Assembly: GCA_002390745.1 (NCBI GenBank)
Contig: DGQK01000024.1
Span: forward strand, 747-64,746
Origin: Bacteroidetes bacterium UBA4416
Lineage (GTDB): Bacteria > Bacteroidota > Bacteroidia > B-17B0 > Aurantibacillaceae
Direction: 5' to 3'
Length of the DNA stretch: 64,000 nt
The notes under the pieces are model-generated. The model had not been told where the DNA came from and did no database searches. It saw only the letters and a program-made list of their open reading frames with translations. Below, piece by piece: positions 9,101 through 16,989 of this stretch; within the stretch, counting starts at the first letter, position 1; every line of letters starts with the position of its first letter. A program made the position numbers and the translations under genes.

Positions 9101-9420
9101 TTCACAACCATGCGGATGCTCAGGCGGGTAATGCTCCAGAATAAAAATAAAATGCTGAAAGAGCTGCACAGGGCCGACATGATGTTAATCATCTTAGCCG
9201 CAAGGGCCGGGTCGCCGCCTGCCAACAGGGCAAAAAACCTTCCCACAATCAGGAAGAACGGGGCTCCCGGAGGGTGGCCCACTTCCAGCTTAAAGGCACA
9301 GGCAATGTACTCTCCGCAATCCCAGAAACTGGCGGTTGGCTCAATTGTGGCACAATACGTAAATGTGGCAATAGCAAAGACCAGCCAGCCAATAATGTTG
9401 TTCAGTTTTTTAAATTGCAT
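6151..9420 (-). CDS. DUF2723 / GT117-family membrane glycosyltransferase-like protein
   Basis: This large membrane protein has 1089 residues. The N-terminal part (to about residue 400) holds many helices and the family signature SFWDCGEYIACAFKLEVGHP starting near residue 31, where Asp34 and Glu37 resemble the acidic pair of GT-C glycosyltransferases. The name GT117 (formerly DUF2723) is used for this family; a role in protein or surface glycosylation is inferred, not shown. A central hydrophilic region and a second helix cluster (about 600-690) follow, and the last 200 residues look like TPR helices (MRMQMATLANALIAKGQ and similar). An open frame extends upstream to 9522, but ATG 9420 is chosen because the signature then sits at its usual place. 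It is monocistronic. Confidence 0.85.
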   Translation of the reverse strand: MQFKKLNNIIGWLVFAIATFTYCATIEPTASFWDCGEYIACAFKLEVGHPPGAPFFLIVGRFFALLAGGDPALAAKMINIMSALCSSFSILFLFWSITRLSIRMVVKPGQEFTQARQWAVLGAGIVGALAYTFSDSFWFSAVEGEVYAMSSFFTAIVFWAILKWEAEDSEDSTSAMRWLVLIAYLMGLSIGVHLLNLLVIPAICFIYYFKKYKFEWKTFIYTGLISLLLLGGIQNIMIPKIVKFAADYEIFFVNKLGMGFNIGSIIYFLLLFVSLTGLIIYTVKKNENMYKLGFYTGILFAILAVISAYSGMGMFTRLLVLGGLLYGVHYLKNKNINTLNVILISFTTLIIGYSSFFILIIRSQANTPMDENDPENAITMLSYLNREQYGDWPLVKGPYYNAPTKSQQYFGDGEPVYAKDEKTKKYKITDDRKKSIPAYDEDYTTIFPRMWSQQGNHEAAYRYWGDVQKHHRSKVRQNEQTGEMEEVQIPTFAANLTYFINYQVKYMYLRYFAWNFIGRQNDIQGLNGNPLEGNWKTGIKGIDDVVLDGDSSLETHQTSNNKANNSFYALPFILGVLGFAFQYRKNKPDLWVVALLFLLTGLAIVVYLNQYPYQPRERDYAYAASFYAFAFWIGFGVLFIFDLLSKKANALSAAAIATIAGLIIPTLMAAEGWDDHNRSKRTMSRDFAINYLNSCAPNAILFTNGDNDTFPLWYAQEVEGIRTDVRVVNLSLLQTDWYINQMRRAAYESAPVPFTIPPEKYVQGTRDVVYIMDKGTGAMDLRKAIEFVESDDIANKYEGYGKPLDYLPSKTFYIPVDSMAVMREKVVAVKDTARLAKAIKWSINRSYLTKNDLMVLDLIAHNNWKRPIYFAVTTGAEAYLGLEEYFELDGLAYRFTPVKNTEAEMAQGGRVNTDVMYDNVMNKFLWGGADKEGVNLDENCIRMLSNMRMQMATLANALIAKGQKQKAEKVLDLCLEKIPDENVRYEATLYTIVAGYYQIGNTKKAMELSTKLFDIYESDLKVYQAQKPVHRAAFGREMNQAKEIMKRLVMLAGQFKQEAYSEQLMKRLSAVVPMDELMPENQQIPQEIQ

Positions 9421-9501
9421 AGTGTATTCTGAATTCGGATGAAATGCGAATTTAGCTAAAATAAGGTAGCTGGCTAAATGAATAATTTTTTTTATCATTT
9501 T

Positions 9502-9532
9502 TTTGTAAATACAGAAAAACATTGTATTTTTG
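9502..9532 (+). promoter_or_regulatory. Bacteroidota-type promoter of tRNA-Gln
   Basis: TTTG at 9502-9505 and TATTTTTG at 9525-9532 are separated by 19 bp. This fits the -33 TTTG / -7 TAnnTTTG promoter of Bacteroidota. Start of transcription would be near 9539, about 20 bp before the mature tRNA. Confidence 0.75.
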
Positions 9533-9559
9533 TCGCCCGAACTTTAAGTAGTTCGAGAT

Positions 9560-9632
9560 TGTCCGATGGTGTAACTGGCAACACATCTGATTTTGGTTCA
9601 GAGGAGTCTAGGTTCGAGCCCTAGTCGGACAA
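9560..9632 (+). tRNA. tRNA-Gln (anticodon UUG)
   Basis: A complete cloverleaf can be drawn. The acceptor stem is TGTCCGA (9560-9566) with TCGGACA (9625-9631); the D stem is GTGT/ACAC; the anticodon stem is TCTGA/TCAGA with loop TTTTGGT; the T stem is CTAGG/CCTAG with loop TTCGAGC. The anticodon TTG is at 9593-9595 and reads CAA (and CAG by wobble). The discriminator is A9632 and a CCA end appears to be encoded at 9633-9635. A promoter lies upstream and a terminator downstream, so it is a single-gene unit. Confidence 0.96.
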
Positions 9633-9656
9633 CCAAAACACTTAGTATCAGTAAAA

Positions 9657-9690
9657 GAAAAAGCCCCGCATTTGCAGGGCTTTTTCTTTT
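9657..9690. terminator. Terminator between tRNA-Gln and the PHP-type gene
   Basis: GAAAAAGCCC (9657-9666) pairs with GGGCTTTTTC (9677-9686), and GC/GC pairs close the loop after one mismatch. A T-run follows on the plus strand, and the A-run lets it work for the convergent gene ending at 9710 as well. Confidence 0.8.
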
Positions 9691-9709
9691 TGAAAACACA
9701 TCTGACAGG

Positions 9710-11572
9710 CTACCGCTCTACGACCACTTTCTCTGTAAAATACAGCCCATTCTCCATCGTTACCTTAAGGATGTAAATGCCATTGGCTACGGGAGCCAGG
9801 TCAAGGTTTAGCAAAGCCTCTGTGCCCGCATGCCGTAACACCTGCTTTCCGGTGTTATCATATGCTTCGATCGTTTTTTGTCCGCCTGCAGAGCCAAAAT
9901 CAAGCGACAGGAACTGACTGGCAGGGTTTGGATAAATCCTGACGCTTTCCCGCAACTGCTCTTCAAGACTTGTGCAGGTTTTGACAATCACGAATGCATT
10001 GGTCTTTGCAGAGCATCCGTTCAAAAAACCGGTTACCGTATACAGGGCCGAAACCGTTGGCGTGAGCGTAATGGAAGCTCCCGAGGCGCCTGTGCTCCAG
10101 CTGTAGGTAGTGGCCCCGGAAGCCGTCAGCACAGCCGTAGCACCCTCGCAAATGGTTACAGAATTAAGGCTCAGCAAGGGCGCAGGCGAAACAGTAACCG
10201 TTTTAGTGATGACGGCGCCAGCCCCAAAGGCATTGGAAGTAGCCAGGCTCACCGTATAGGTTCCTGCCGTATAATACGTGGCCGATACGTTTTGGTTCGT
10301 GGACGTAGCGGGCAGAGCGCCCGGCAATGTCCAGCTCCAGCTGTCGGGGCCGTTGGTAGTATTGTCTGTAAAGGTCAGTGGCACCCCGGCGCAAACACTC
10401 ACCGAAGGCGCCGTAAAGGCCGTAAGCGGTGGCGCATTGGTCAGGCCATCATTACGGGTGTACCAGATCGGTGAGGTCCAGGCGATGTTTCCATCGGCCT
10501 GCGTCACCCTGGCATAATAGTAACAGGTTGTGGTATTGGCCAGCGCATGGGTGTACGAAAGGCTGGCAGTATTGGTCGCAGAAGTCAGCAGGGTGGCATT
10601 TGCCCCGCTGCCGGGCACGCCGTAATAGATCGATATGTTCGATACGTTTTCCATATCCGCATCTGTTGCCGAAACGGTGATCACCGGAGTTCCCGTATGG
10701 GTAATGCTACTTCCCATAGGCCGGCCCGCAATGGAAAAATCCACCTTCAGATTCCAGTCGTCGGAACTGTAAAAACGCATGTTGCGGAGCGCGTCCAGTA
10801 TGTCGTTGCGGGTCAACGCAGGTGCGAGCACTACCAGCCTCCCCGCGGTTTGCCGGCCGAATACAGAATTATGCGTATCATGGTCCAGCCCTACGCCCAG
10901 ATGATAGCCTCTTTTGAGAGCATCATTGTAGCGCGCAATGTAGTTTCCGGAAGAAGGATTGGAATAGGACGAATTGGTGGAGGCTGCGGGCCCGCTCCTG
11001 GCGGCCATTCCCACAATGGCATTATCGGCCGATACCCCGGCGGCAGTCGCAAACAAGTTGTTGTAGTCGGAAGCCTGCGGGTGCGCCAGGTAAGCAAAAG
11101 CTCCCGGCTTCTCATTGACCTTTTGCCACAGGGAAGCATAATCATCCTGCGCCACATACACATCATAATCATTTATATCCCAGCCCATCAGTGAGTCGTA
11201 GCCATATACGATCACATGCCCACCGCCGGAAATAACGCCCCATTCCATGCCGTACAAAGCCACGAAAGACCCGTCGACATTGGCCGTGTTGGCGTCAGCT
11301 ATGCCCCGGTGAAAATTGGCCGGATTGGTCATGCCTGCGCTGTAGTGGTTATGCTCCGAAATGCCGTAAAAATCAACATGCTGAGAGGCCCTGGCATAAT
11401 TGAAATCCTGCAAAGGCTTTGTCATCAGCGAGGTGGCGCTGTCCTGATTCCCGTCGGAATAGGAGGAGTGCGCGTGGATATTGCCGAAATAATAATTGTA
11501 GGTTTGGGCTTTGGCAGCAGTTATTACTAAAAACCCAATGATGTAACATAATACAAGAGATGGCCTGAACAT
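9710..11572 (-). CDS. Exported PHP/CehA-McbA-like metallohydrolase with PKD domain and T9SS sorting signal
   Basis: The 620-residue protein starts with a signal peptide (MFRPSLVLCYIIGFLVITAAKAQ). Residues of about 25-300 resemble the PHP-type metallohydrolases of the CehA/McbA kind: the metal-binding start is NIHAHSSYSDG, with DFYGISEHNHY and GVGLDHDTHN further on. A PKD-like domain follows (PLTFTDNTTNGPDSWSW...), then an Ig-like repeat. The final 80 residues form a T9SS type-A sorting domain beginning near IYPNPASQFLSLDF. The substrate is unknown; phosphoester or similar hydrolysis at the cell surface is inferred. ATG 11572 is chosen over the upstream in-frame start at 11605 because it begins the signal peptide. 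Confidence 0.85.
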   Translation of the reverse strand: MFRPSLVLCYIIGFLVITAAKAQTYNYYFGNIHAHSSYSDGNQDSATSLMTKPLQDFNYARASQHVDFYGISEHNHYSAGMTNPANFHRGIADANTANVDGSFVALYGMEWGVISGGGHVIVYGYDSLMGWDINDYDVYVAQDDYASLWQKVNEKPGAFAYLAHPQASDYNNLFATAAGVSADNAIVGMAARSGPAASTNSSYSNPSSGNYIARYNDALKRGYHLGVGLDHDTHNSVFGRQTAGRLVVLAPALTRNDILDALRNMRFYSSDDWNLKVDFSIAGRPMGSSITHTGTPVITVSATDADMENVSNISIYYGVPGSGANATLLTSATNTASLSYTHALANTTTCYYYARVTQADGNIAWTSPIWYTRNDGLTNAPPLTAFTAPSVSVCAGVPLTFTDNTTNGPDSWSWTLPGALPATSTNQNVSATYYTAGTYTVSLATSNAFGAGAVITKTVTVSPAPLLSLNSVTICEGATAVLTASGATTYSWSTGASGASITLTPTVSALYTVTGFLNGCSAKTNAFVIVKTCTSLEEQLRESVRIYPNPASQFLSLDFGSAGGQKTIEAYDNTGKQVLRHAGTEALLNLDLAPVANGIYILKVTMENGLYFTEKVVVER

Positions 11573-11720
11573 GGTACCTGAAATTTTGAAGATCCGTTCT
11601 CGCAAAGGTATAAATAATACTATGCTGTGTTGTTAAATCCATCCCGGTAAGACCTCCCGATGCGCGTGAACCTCATGAAGGAATTAAAACGGTGCATTAC
11701 CAGCAACTGATAAGGCATTA

Positions 11721-11930
11721 CGGGAGAGCGTCCGGGCAGGCTTACTCATTCCCGCGTGCTGCAATCGCTGACGCGCACATTCCCTGCTCAGGGAGTTAAA
11801 ATCAGTCCTTATGAATAAAACCGGGTGAGGGATCGAACGTAAATCCTTTTGCGCAGTGCAACGGAGCGAAAGATTGAAGGGAGAGCCCGACCCTTCCGCG
11901 CTGTTTTTTCGCGGAAGGGGCACGCCCAAA
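11721..11930 (-). repeat. Dispersed TTGGGC-bounded repeat, copy A
   Basis: This lies in the 498-bp gap between 11573 and 12070. Read on the minus strand it begins TTTGGGCGTGCC, then a hairpin (CCCTTCCGC / GCGGAAGGG, 11891-11899 and 11911-11919), then GTCGGGCTCTCC and an AATCT... GGATTT... ATCCCTCAC frame shared with copy B at 26526. Its other end (GCGTCCGGGCAGGC at about 11728) resembles the end of copy D. It contains a short open frame but nothing protein-like. The rest of the gap (11573-11720 and 11931-12045) shows no gene. Confidence 0.7.
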
Positions 11931-12045
11931 ATACCGTAAGACATCCATCAGGCCGTCCTCAATTTACGCCCCTCTAAATCCCTCATCATTAGGCGCATTT
12001 TTGAAAAATCTACAAAACATAGCAAACACCTGCTACAATTTGTAC

Positions 12046-12053
12046 TAACTTTG
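12046..12053 (+). promoter_or_regulatory. Putative -7 box for the RhuM-family gene
   Basis: TAACTTTG matches TAnnTTTG, 17 bp upstream of the ATG at 12071. The leader would be only about 11 bp, and no clear -33 TTTG is seen. Confidence 0.4.
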
Positions 12054-12070
12054 TGTTATAATCTTAGCTT

Positions 12071-13102
12071 ATGGAAATACCGGAAAGTGATTTTTTATTT
12101 TACAGCGGCAAAGATGGAAAAGCCAACATTGCCATCATCGCTGACAGGGACCGGGAAACGGTCTGGACCTCACAAAAGAATATCGGCCAGATTTTCAACG
12201 TCGATGTGAGAACGGTGAGCGAACATATCCAGAACATCTTCAACTCCAGGGAGTTGGAAAGGGATTCAACTGTCCGGAAAATCCGGATAGTTCAAACCGA
12301 AGGCAGCCGGGAAGTGGAGCGGCAGGTTGATTTTTACAGCCTCGACGTGATCATTGCCATTGGCTACCGGGTCAATTCCTATGAGGCCACCCAATTCAGG
12401 ATGTGGTCGACCAAAACCCTGAAAGAATACCTGGTCAAGGGCTTTGTGATGGACGATGAACGCTTCAAACAGGGAAAAGAGCTCTTCGGAAAAAGCTACT
12501 TCTCCGAATTGCTGGAGCGGATCAAGGAGATCAGGGCTTCGGAGCGCATGTTCTACCAGAAGGTCACCGACCTGTATGCCGAAAGCATCGACTATGATGT
12601 CAACTCCCCGATCACCCAGAAGTTTTACGCCACGGTGCAAAACAAGCTGCACTGGGCCATCCACCAGCATACGGCTGCGGAGCTGATCCAGTTGAGGGCC
12701 AAGGCCGATCAGCCCAATATGGGCTTAACGACCTGGAAAAATGCAGCGAAAGGCGGAAAGATCATCAAAACAGATATCGGCGTTGCCAAAAATTACCTTA
12801 CGAAGGAAGAGTCGGATGGCCTGAACCGCCTGGTATCCATGTACCTGGATTATGCGGAGAACCTGGTACAAAGGGGCGTAGCCCTCAAAATGGCCGGCTG
12901 GGCCTCGAAGCTGGATGCCTTCCTGCAATTCAACGAATACGAGCTCATCAACGATACCGGGAAAGTGAAGCATGAGATTGCCGCTAAAATAGCGGAAAAA
13001 GAATATGCCAAATTCAGGGTGAAGCAGGATAAGGAATTCAGATCCGACTTCGACAAAACGCTTGAGCAAGTGAAAAAAGCAAAAGCTATTCAGCCCGCCT
13101 GA
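12071..13102 (+). CDS. RhuM-family protein (Fic-system/virulence-associated family)
   Basis: The 343-residue length is usual for the RhuM family (virulence RhuM). The conserved N-terminal region contains VWTSQKNIGQIFNVDVRTVSEHIQNIF (about residues 31-57), a helix-turn-helix-like segment, then VDFYSLDVIIAIGYRVNSYEATQFRMWSTKTLKEYLVKGFVMDDER (about 90-135), the family hallmark. RhuM was named from a Salmonella pathogenicity island, but its biochemical role is unsettled; relatives occur in mobile and defence regions of many phyla. It is followed after 194 bp by the hydrolase-metacaspase fusion on the same strand and preceded by repeat copy A, giving an island-like setting. Confidence 0.88.
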   Translation: MEIPESDFLFYSGKDGKANIAIIADRDRETVWTSQKNIGQIFNVDVRTVSEHIQNIFNSRELERDSTVRKIRIVQTEGSREVERQVDFYSLDVIIAIGYRVNSYEATQFRMWSTKTLKEYLVKGFVMDDERFKQGKELFGKSYFSELLERIKEIRASERMFYQKVTDLYAESIDYDVNSPITQKFYATVQNKLHWAIHQHTAAELIQLRAKADQPNMGLTTWKNAAKGGKIIKTDIGVAKNYLTKEESDGLNRLVSMYLDYAENLVQRGVALKMAGWASKLDAFLQFNEYELINDTGKVKHEIAAKIAEKEYAKFRVKQDKEFRSDFDKTLEQVKKAKAIQPA

Positions 13103-13296
13103 ACCATTCCCGTATAAGCTCCCCCGCATTCTACCCTCCCCTTCCCGTGAAAAATCACCCGCCTCTTGCGATGGCCGTCTGACAAACAGGCTTTAGCTTT
13201 GGCATGGGCCCTCTTCTGTGCTTCGCCGGAACAAAAACATATTTGATGTTTCTTTCCGGGGAAGCCAATACCAACATCATAAACCATTTTATACCT

Positions 13297-15099
13297 ATGA
13301 AAAAAGTACTATGCATTCATGGCATCGGCGGCAAAGACGCCTCCATGCACCTCTGGAAAAACGATTGGATCAATGGCATCTCCTCCGCCCTGGGCATGAG
13401 CCCGCAGGAGCTCAGCTTTGAATTCCTCAAGATCGACGACCTCTTCGAGGAATATCAAAAAAAGAACGGGATCAAATACGTGCAGACCGTCCTGAAACTG
13501 ATCAGAGACTGGATCACGGCAGCCCTGTTCAAGGAGCGCGATGTCTTCGGGAAAGACGGTGCCATCCGCTGGTATGCGGGCATGGTGGTGCAGTTTGCCC
13601 AGGATGAGGAGCTGCGGCGCAAGCTGGGTGAACGCCTGAAAGCCTTCCTGGATGAGGAAAAGCCGGACCTCGTGTATTGCCATAGCCTGGGAACCCTGCT
13701 CACCTACGACCTCCTGCGCCAGGAAGCGGTGAAAGGCACCTACAGAGATATCACACTCGTTACCTCGGGCTCTCAGATCGGCCACCCGGCCCTGCTCAGG
13801 CTATTCGGCGGCACCCTCATGCCACTGAACGTCAGGCACTGGTTCAACTTTCACAATCCCTACGACTATGTCTTCGCCTATGAATCCATCGACATCGATG
13901 GCATCAATTACACACAGATCGAAACGCCGTTTAAAGAACGCAACCCGATCAAAAACCATGAGGTCACGACCTACATGTCGCACCCAGCGGCCTTGCTGGA
14001 AGGCTGGCCAAACATCCTGAAATCACTCGGTGCATCTGAGCGCAGCCTGAACTCCATGCGCGAAAAACTCCTCCCGGCCCTGATGCCGGCTACTGCGCCC
14101 ATTCCTCAAAAGACCAAAGGCAGCAAAAGAGCACGCAAGGCCTTGCTTATCGGCATCAACGATTACCCGGACCCTGAAAACCAGCTCAATGGCTGCGTGA
14201 ACGATGTGTTCCGGATGAGCGAGGTGTTGCAGGAAATGGGATTCGATCCCTCCGAAATCAAAGTGGTGCTCAACGAGCGGGCCACGAGCGCAAACCTCCG
14301 CACCATGATGGACTGGCTGCTGAAAGACGCGCAGAACGGCGACACCCGCATTTTCTATTACAGCGGGCACGGAGCCCAGATCCCCTCCTCTGATGCGGAT
14401 GGGATTGACGACGATCACCTGGATGAATGCCTCGTGACTTACGACTTCGACTGGAAACGCGAGAATGCCTACACCGATAAGGAATTTTTGAAATCGTACA
14501 GCCAGCTGCCTTATGGGGTTGATTTCGTCACCATCCTGGACTGCTGCCACTCGGGCGGCATGACACGCGATGCCGGCGTCAAGGCCCGTGGACTGAACCC
14601 TCCCGACGATATCCGCCACCGGACCATAAAATGGGATGCGAAGCGACAGATGTGGATCCAGCGCGAGCAGGAGCTTGCCAAAAAGAACCTGTTCACCAAA
14701 AGCACGAAAAGAACAGAGCCATATACCGGCGAGGAAGGCGGCACGCAACGCTTCGGCAGGGCCATTTCCCTGTGGTCGGAAGTGGATGAGTTTGCAGAAG
14801 CCAAAAAGAAATACGGCACCATCGGGCCTTTCATGCCGCTGGTCATCGAGGCCTGTATGGAAAAAGAATACTCCTACGAATACAGGCACGGCGTGACTTC
14901 CTACGGCGCCTTCACGTATTCGCTCACCACCATCCTGCGCGACATTAACCGGCGGAAGACACACAAGACGGTGAGTTTCAAGGAGCTGATCGAGATCACC
15001 TCGAAGCAACTGGCAGAGCTGGGCTACCGGCAAACACCGCAGATCGTGGGGCCGGCAACGAAGGTCAATGCCAATGTGCCTTTCCTCGACCTGGGGTAA
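13297..15099 (+). CDS. Alpha/beta-hydrolase - metacaspase (C14) fusion protein
   Basis: The protein has 600 residues and two domains. Residues 1-260 resemble an alpha/beta-hydrolase or lipase: VLCIHGIGG (residues 4-12) fits the oxyanion-hole loop, and YCHSLGT puts Ser130 at the nucleophile elbow, with Cys in place of the usual first Gly. Residues 275-600 form a caspase-like peptidase domain: KALLIGINDYPDPENQLNGCVND, catalytic His358 in YYSGHGAQ, and catalytic Cys417 in LDCCHSGG. Between them, DADGIDDDHLDECLVTYD resembles the calcium-binding acidic segment of metacaspases. Metacaspases cleave after Arg or Lys. There is no signal peptide. An open frame continues upstream, but ATG 13297 begins the hydrolase domain directly. 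A lethal or stress-triggered role is inference only. Confidence 0.9.
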   Translation: MKKVLCIHGIGGKDASMHLWKNDWINGISSALGMSPQELSFEFLKIDDLFEEYQKKNGIKYVQTVLKLIRDWITAALFKERDVFGKDGAIRWYAGMVVQFAQDEELRRKLGERLKAFLDEEKPDLVYCHSLGTLLTYDLLRQEAVKGTYRDITLVTSGSQIGHPALLRLFGGTLMPLNVRHWFNFHNPYDYVFAYESIDIDGINYTQIETPFKERNPIKNHEVTTYMSHPAALLEGWPNILKSLGASERSLNSMREKLLPALMPATAPIPQKTKGSKRARKALLIGINDYPDPENQLNGCVNDVFRMSEVLQEMGFDPSEIKVVLNERATSANLRTMMDWLLKDAQNGDTRIFYYSGHGAQIPSSDADGIDDDHLDECLVTYDFDWKRENAYTDKEFLKSYSQLPYGVDFVTILDCCHSGGMTRDAGVKARGLNPPDDIRHRTIKWDAKRQMWIQREQELAKKNLFTKSTKRTEPYTGEEGGTQRFGRAISLWSEVDEFAEAKKKYGTIGPFMPLVIEACMEKEYSYEYRHGVTSYGAFTYSLTTILRDINRRKTHKTVSFKELIEITSKQLAELGYRQTPQIVGPATKVNANVPFLDLG

Positions 15100-15129
15100 A
15101 CCGTACATCATGGCGAAGCGCTTTTTTTC

Positions 15130-15167
15130 CGTGAAGCAATTTCCCTGTTTAAGGAGATTGCTTCACG
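15130..15167. repeat. GAAGCAATCT-type hairpin between convergent genes
   Basis: A 15-bp stem with one G-U pair: arms 15130-15144 (CGTGAAGCAATTTCC) and 15153-15167 (GGAGATTGCTTCACG), with an 8-base loop. It lies between the convergent stops at 15099 and 15195 and could act as a terminator, though no long T-run follows. The core GAAGCAATCT also appears in the inverted repeat at 31195-31300. Confidence 0.6.
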
Positions 15168-15194
15168 TCCCTGCGCCTGCAACAATGCCATCAT

Positions 15195-16754
15195 TTAAGC
15201 CACCAGCTTCAGGCGTTCCGTTACTTTTTCTTTAATAATGCTCTGCACGGGGCGCCGGCTGATCTTGCTTTCGAGCCAGGAGATGATATCGAAGTACAGG
15301 AAGGCGCGACGCTCGAATTTATTTTTCTGAAGCGATTCCATCTGCTCTTTCAGCAGCATGAACCTGCTCTGCACGTTCTTCACTTCCTTGGCAATGAGGA
15401 GCCCTTTGAGGAAATCGAGGATGTATTTCTGGTACAGCGACAGATCGCCGCGTTTGATGAAATACCGGTAGGTAGAACGGATATAGGACTCTACGAGATC
15501 ATCGTTGCCCAGCTCAAAGTGGCTGATCAGCGACAAAATGCGCGCAAAGGAATGGATATCTTCCCGCAGGGCGATTTCCCGCTCATTGGTGATCTTATTG
15601 AGCCAGCTCAGGCCCGTACGGTAGTTTCCGCTTCCGAAATACAGGCAGGCGATCTTGTAATAAAAGAGCATGACCGAATGCTTGTCGAGCCGCGTGATGA
15701 ACTTATTGAGCTCACCCTCCAGGGCAGCCACAATGCGGGTTCCGGATTTAAACTCGCCGAGCATAAAATGGCGGTTGATCTCGTGAATATAAATAGCTTT
15801 GAACAAATTGAGGTTCAGATTCTCGGTGAGGATGATCTTTCCGTCCCGCTTGATCGCCACCAGGCGCTTCAGCGTTTCCGAAAACTCATTGTAGCGGAAT
15901 AGCTTGGTTTGCACGGCCAGAAGGCTGTTCAGCGACTTGATGTACATCTCTGGCTTCAGCACCTGCATTTCCGGCTGCTCCTCGAAGAGGCCGGCAAGCT
16001 TCCTGGCATACACGTAACCTTCTTTGAAATCGCGGATAAAAAAATAAAAACTCACGTAGGATTTATAGAGGTACAGCTTTTCCTGGAATGACAGGCTCTC
16101 CAGCTTGTACTCCGGGAGGCTGGCCGTGAAAAAGCGCGTCACCTTTTCCTGGTCGCGTTGGTTACGCACAAAGCCCGACTTTTTATAATAGGAGTCGAGC
16201 TTCATGGAAAGATTGGAAAAGAGGTTGATGTTCCGGATGCTTTCCGTGACCTTGACCGTTTCATGAATGATCTGGTTCACGCGCTCCTCATTGCCGGCGT
16301 CATGGGTTTTGGAGATCACCAGCTTTTCGATCTCCAGGATCTCCAGCAGGAAGACCGACTGATCGTTCCCGATAGCCATTTTCTTAGCCTTGTCGATCAT
16401 CTTCACACATTCCTTATAAAGGCATTTGCTATACAGTAACCTCGCATAGTCGATCAGCTCCATCATCCGGATGCTGCGCAGGTTGTGGCTGTTGCACAAG
16501 CGCAGGCTTTTCAGCAGCTGGAAATACAGGTTGGTTTTAAGATTGGGCAATTGCCGGGGCAATAAGGACTTTTCTTTTTTCAGGATCTTTTCCTCATCAT
16601 ACACTTTTTGTTTTTCAATGGCATCGAAAAGGGTCATGAACTTCTTATCTTCCCCCTCACCTGAACGCGACGCATAGAGCTTAAAAAAGCGCTTTTCACC
16701 CTTGGAAAGGGATTGAATAAGGTTGAATAACTGATCGGATTTAACGTTGGACAT
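15195..16754 (-). CDS. Conserved cytoplasmic helical-repeat protein, function unknown
   Basis: The protein has 519 residues, with no signal peptide and no membrane helix. Sequence throughout is helical and regularly spaced, with paired amphipathic helices of TPR-like size (for example around LLYSKCLYKECVKMIDKAKK and IACLYFGSGNYRTGLSWLNKI). The N-terminus (VKSDQLFNLIQSLSKGEKRFFKLYASR) recalls a set of Bacteroidota proteins of similar length with no known role. A protein-binding scaffold is the most that can be inferred. The ATG at 16754 is preceded by a TAnnTTTG box at 16800-16807. It is monocistronic and convergent with the metacaspase gene. Confidence 0.75.
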   Translation of the reverse strand: MSNVKSDQLFNLIQSLSKGEKRFFKLYASRSGEGEDKKFMTLFDAIEKQKVYDEEKILKKEKSLLPRQLPNLKTNLYFQLLKSLRLCNSHNLRSIRMMELIDYARLLYSKCLYKECVKMIDKAKKMAIGNDQSVFLLEILEIEKLVISKTHDAGNEERVNQIIHETVKVTESIRNINLFSNLSMKLDSYYKKSGFVRNQRDQEKVTRFFTASLPEYKLESLSFQEKLYLYKSYVSFYFFIRDFKEGYVYARKLAGLFEEQPEMQVLKPEMYIKSLNSLLAVQTKLFRYNEFSETLKRLVAIKRDGKIILTENLNLNLFKAIYIHEINRHFMLGEFKSGTRIVAALEGELNKFITRLDKHSVMLFYYKIACLYFGSGNYRTGLSWLNKITNEREIALREDIHSFARILSLISHFELGNDDLVESYIRSTYRYFIKRGDLSLYQKYILDFLKGLLIAKEVKNVQSRFMLLKEQMESLQKNKFERRAFLYFDIISWLESKISRRPVQSIIKEKVTERLKLVA

Positions 16755-16799
16755 TGTATAAATAAACTAATCAAATTCCTTATTTAAAAGGTATCACAG

Positions 16800-16807
16800 C
16801 AAAATTA
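16800..16807 (-). promoter_or_regulatory. Putative -7 box for the helical-repeat protein gene
   Basis: On the minus strand TAATTTTG fits TAnnTTTG exactly, 45 bp upstream of the ATG at 16754. The surrounding sequence is AT-rich, and no clear -33 TTTG is visible. Confidence 0.4.
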
Positions 16808-16877
16808 ACATTATAAAACTGATTTTAGGTTTCGTAAGGTATTTTTATTTTAATTCTGTAGTTGAGGGCTCCCGGAA

Positions 16878-16885
16878 TACATTTG
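16878..16885 (+). promoter_or_regulatory. Putative -7 box for fabH
   Basis: TACATTTG fits TAnnTTTG exactly, giving a leader of about 98 bp before the ATG at 16990. No convincing -33 element is present at the usual distance. Confidence 0.4.
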
Positions 16886-16989
16886 CAGCATAACCCAGGA
16901 ACTTATGGAATAGTCTTATGTCTGCATTGCACAAAGCATACTTACTATGTCTATACCCGATGACCATTCAAAAATAATTATACCTGAAT

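Noticed and set aside
11684..11944. An 86-residue open frame (minus) in repeat copy A
   Set aside because: It lies within a non-coding dispersed repeat, and the matching frames in the other copies are not conserved as protein.
14023..15111. A 362-residue open frame on the minus strand opposite the metacaspase
   Set aside because: It lies wholly opposite a well-supported gene, has His/Arg/Val-rich shadow composition and shows no domain.
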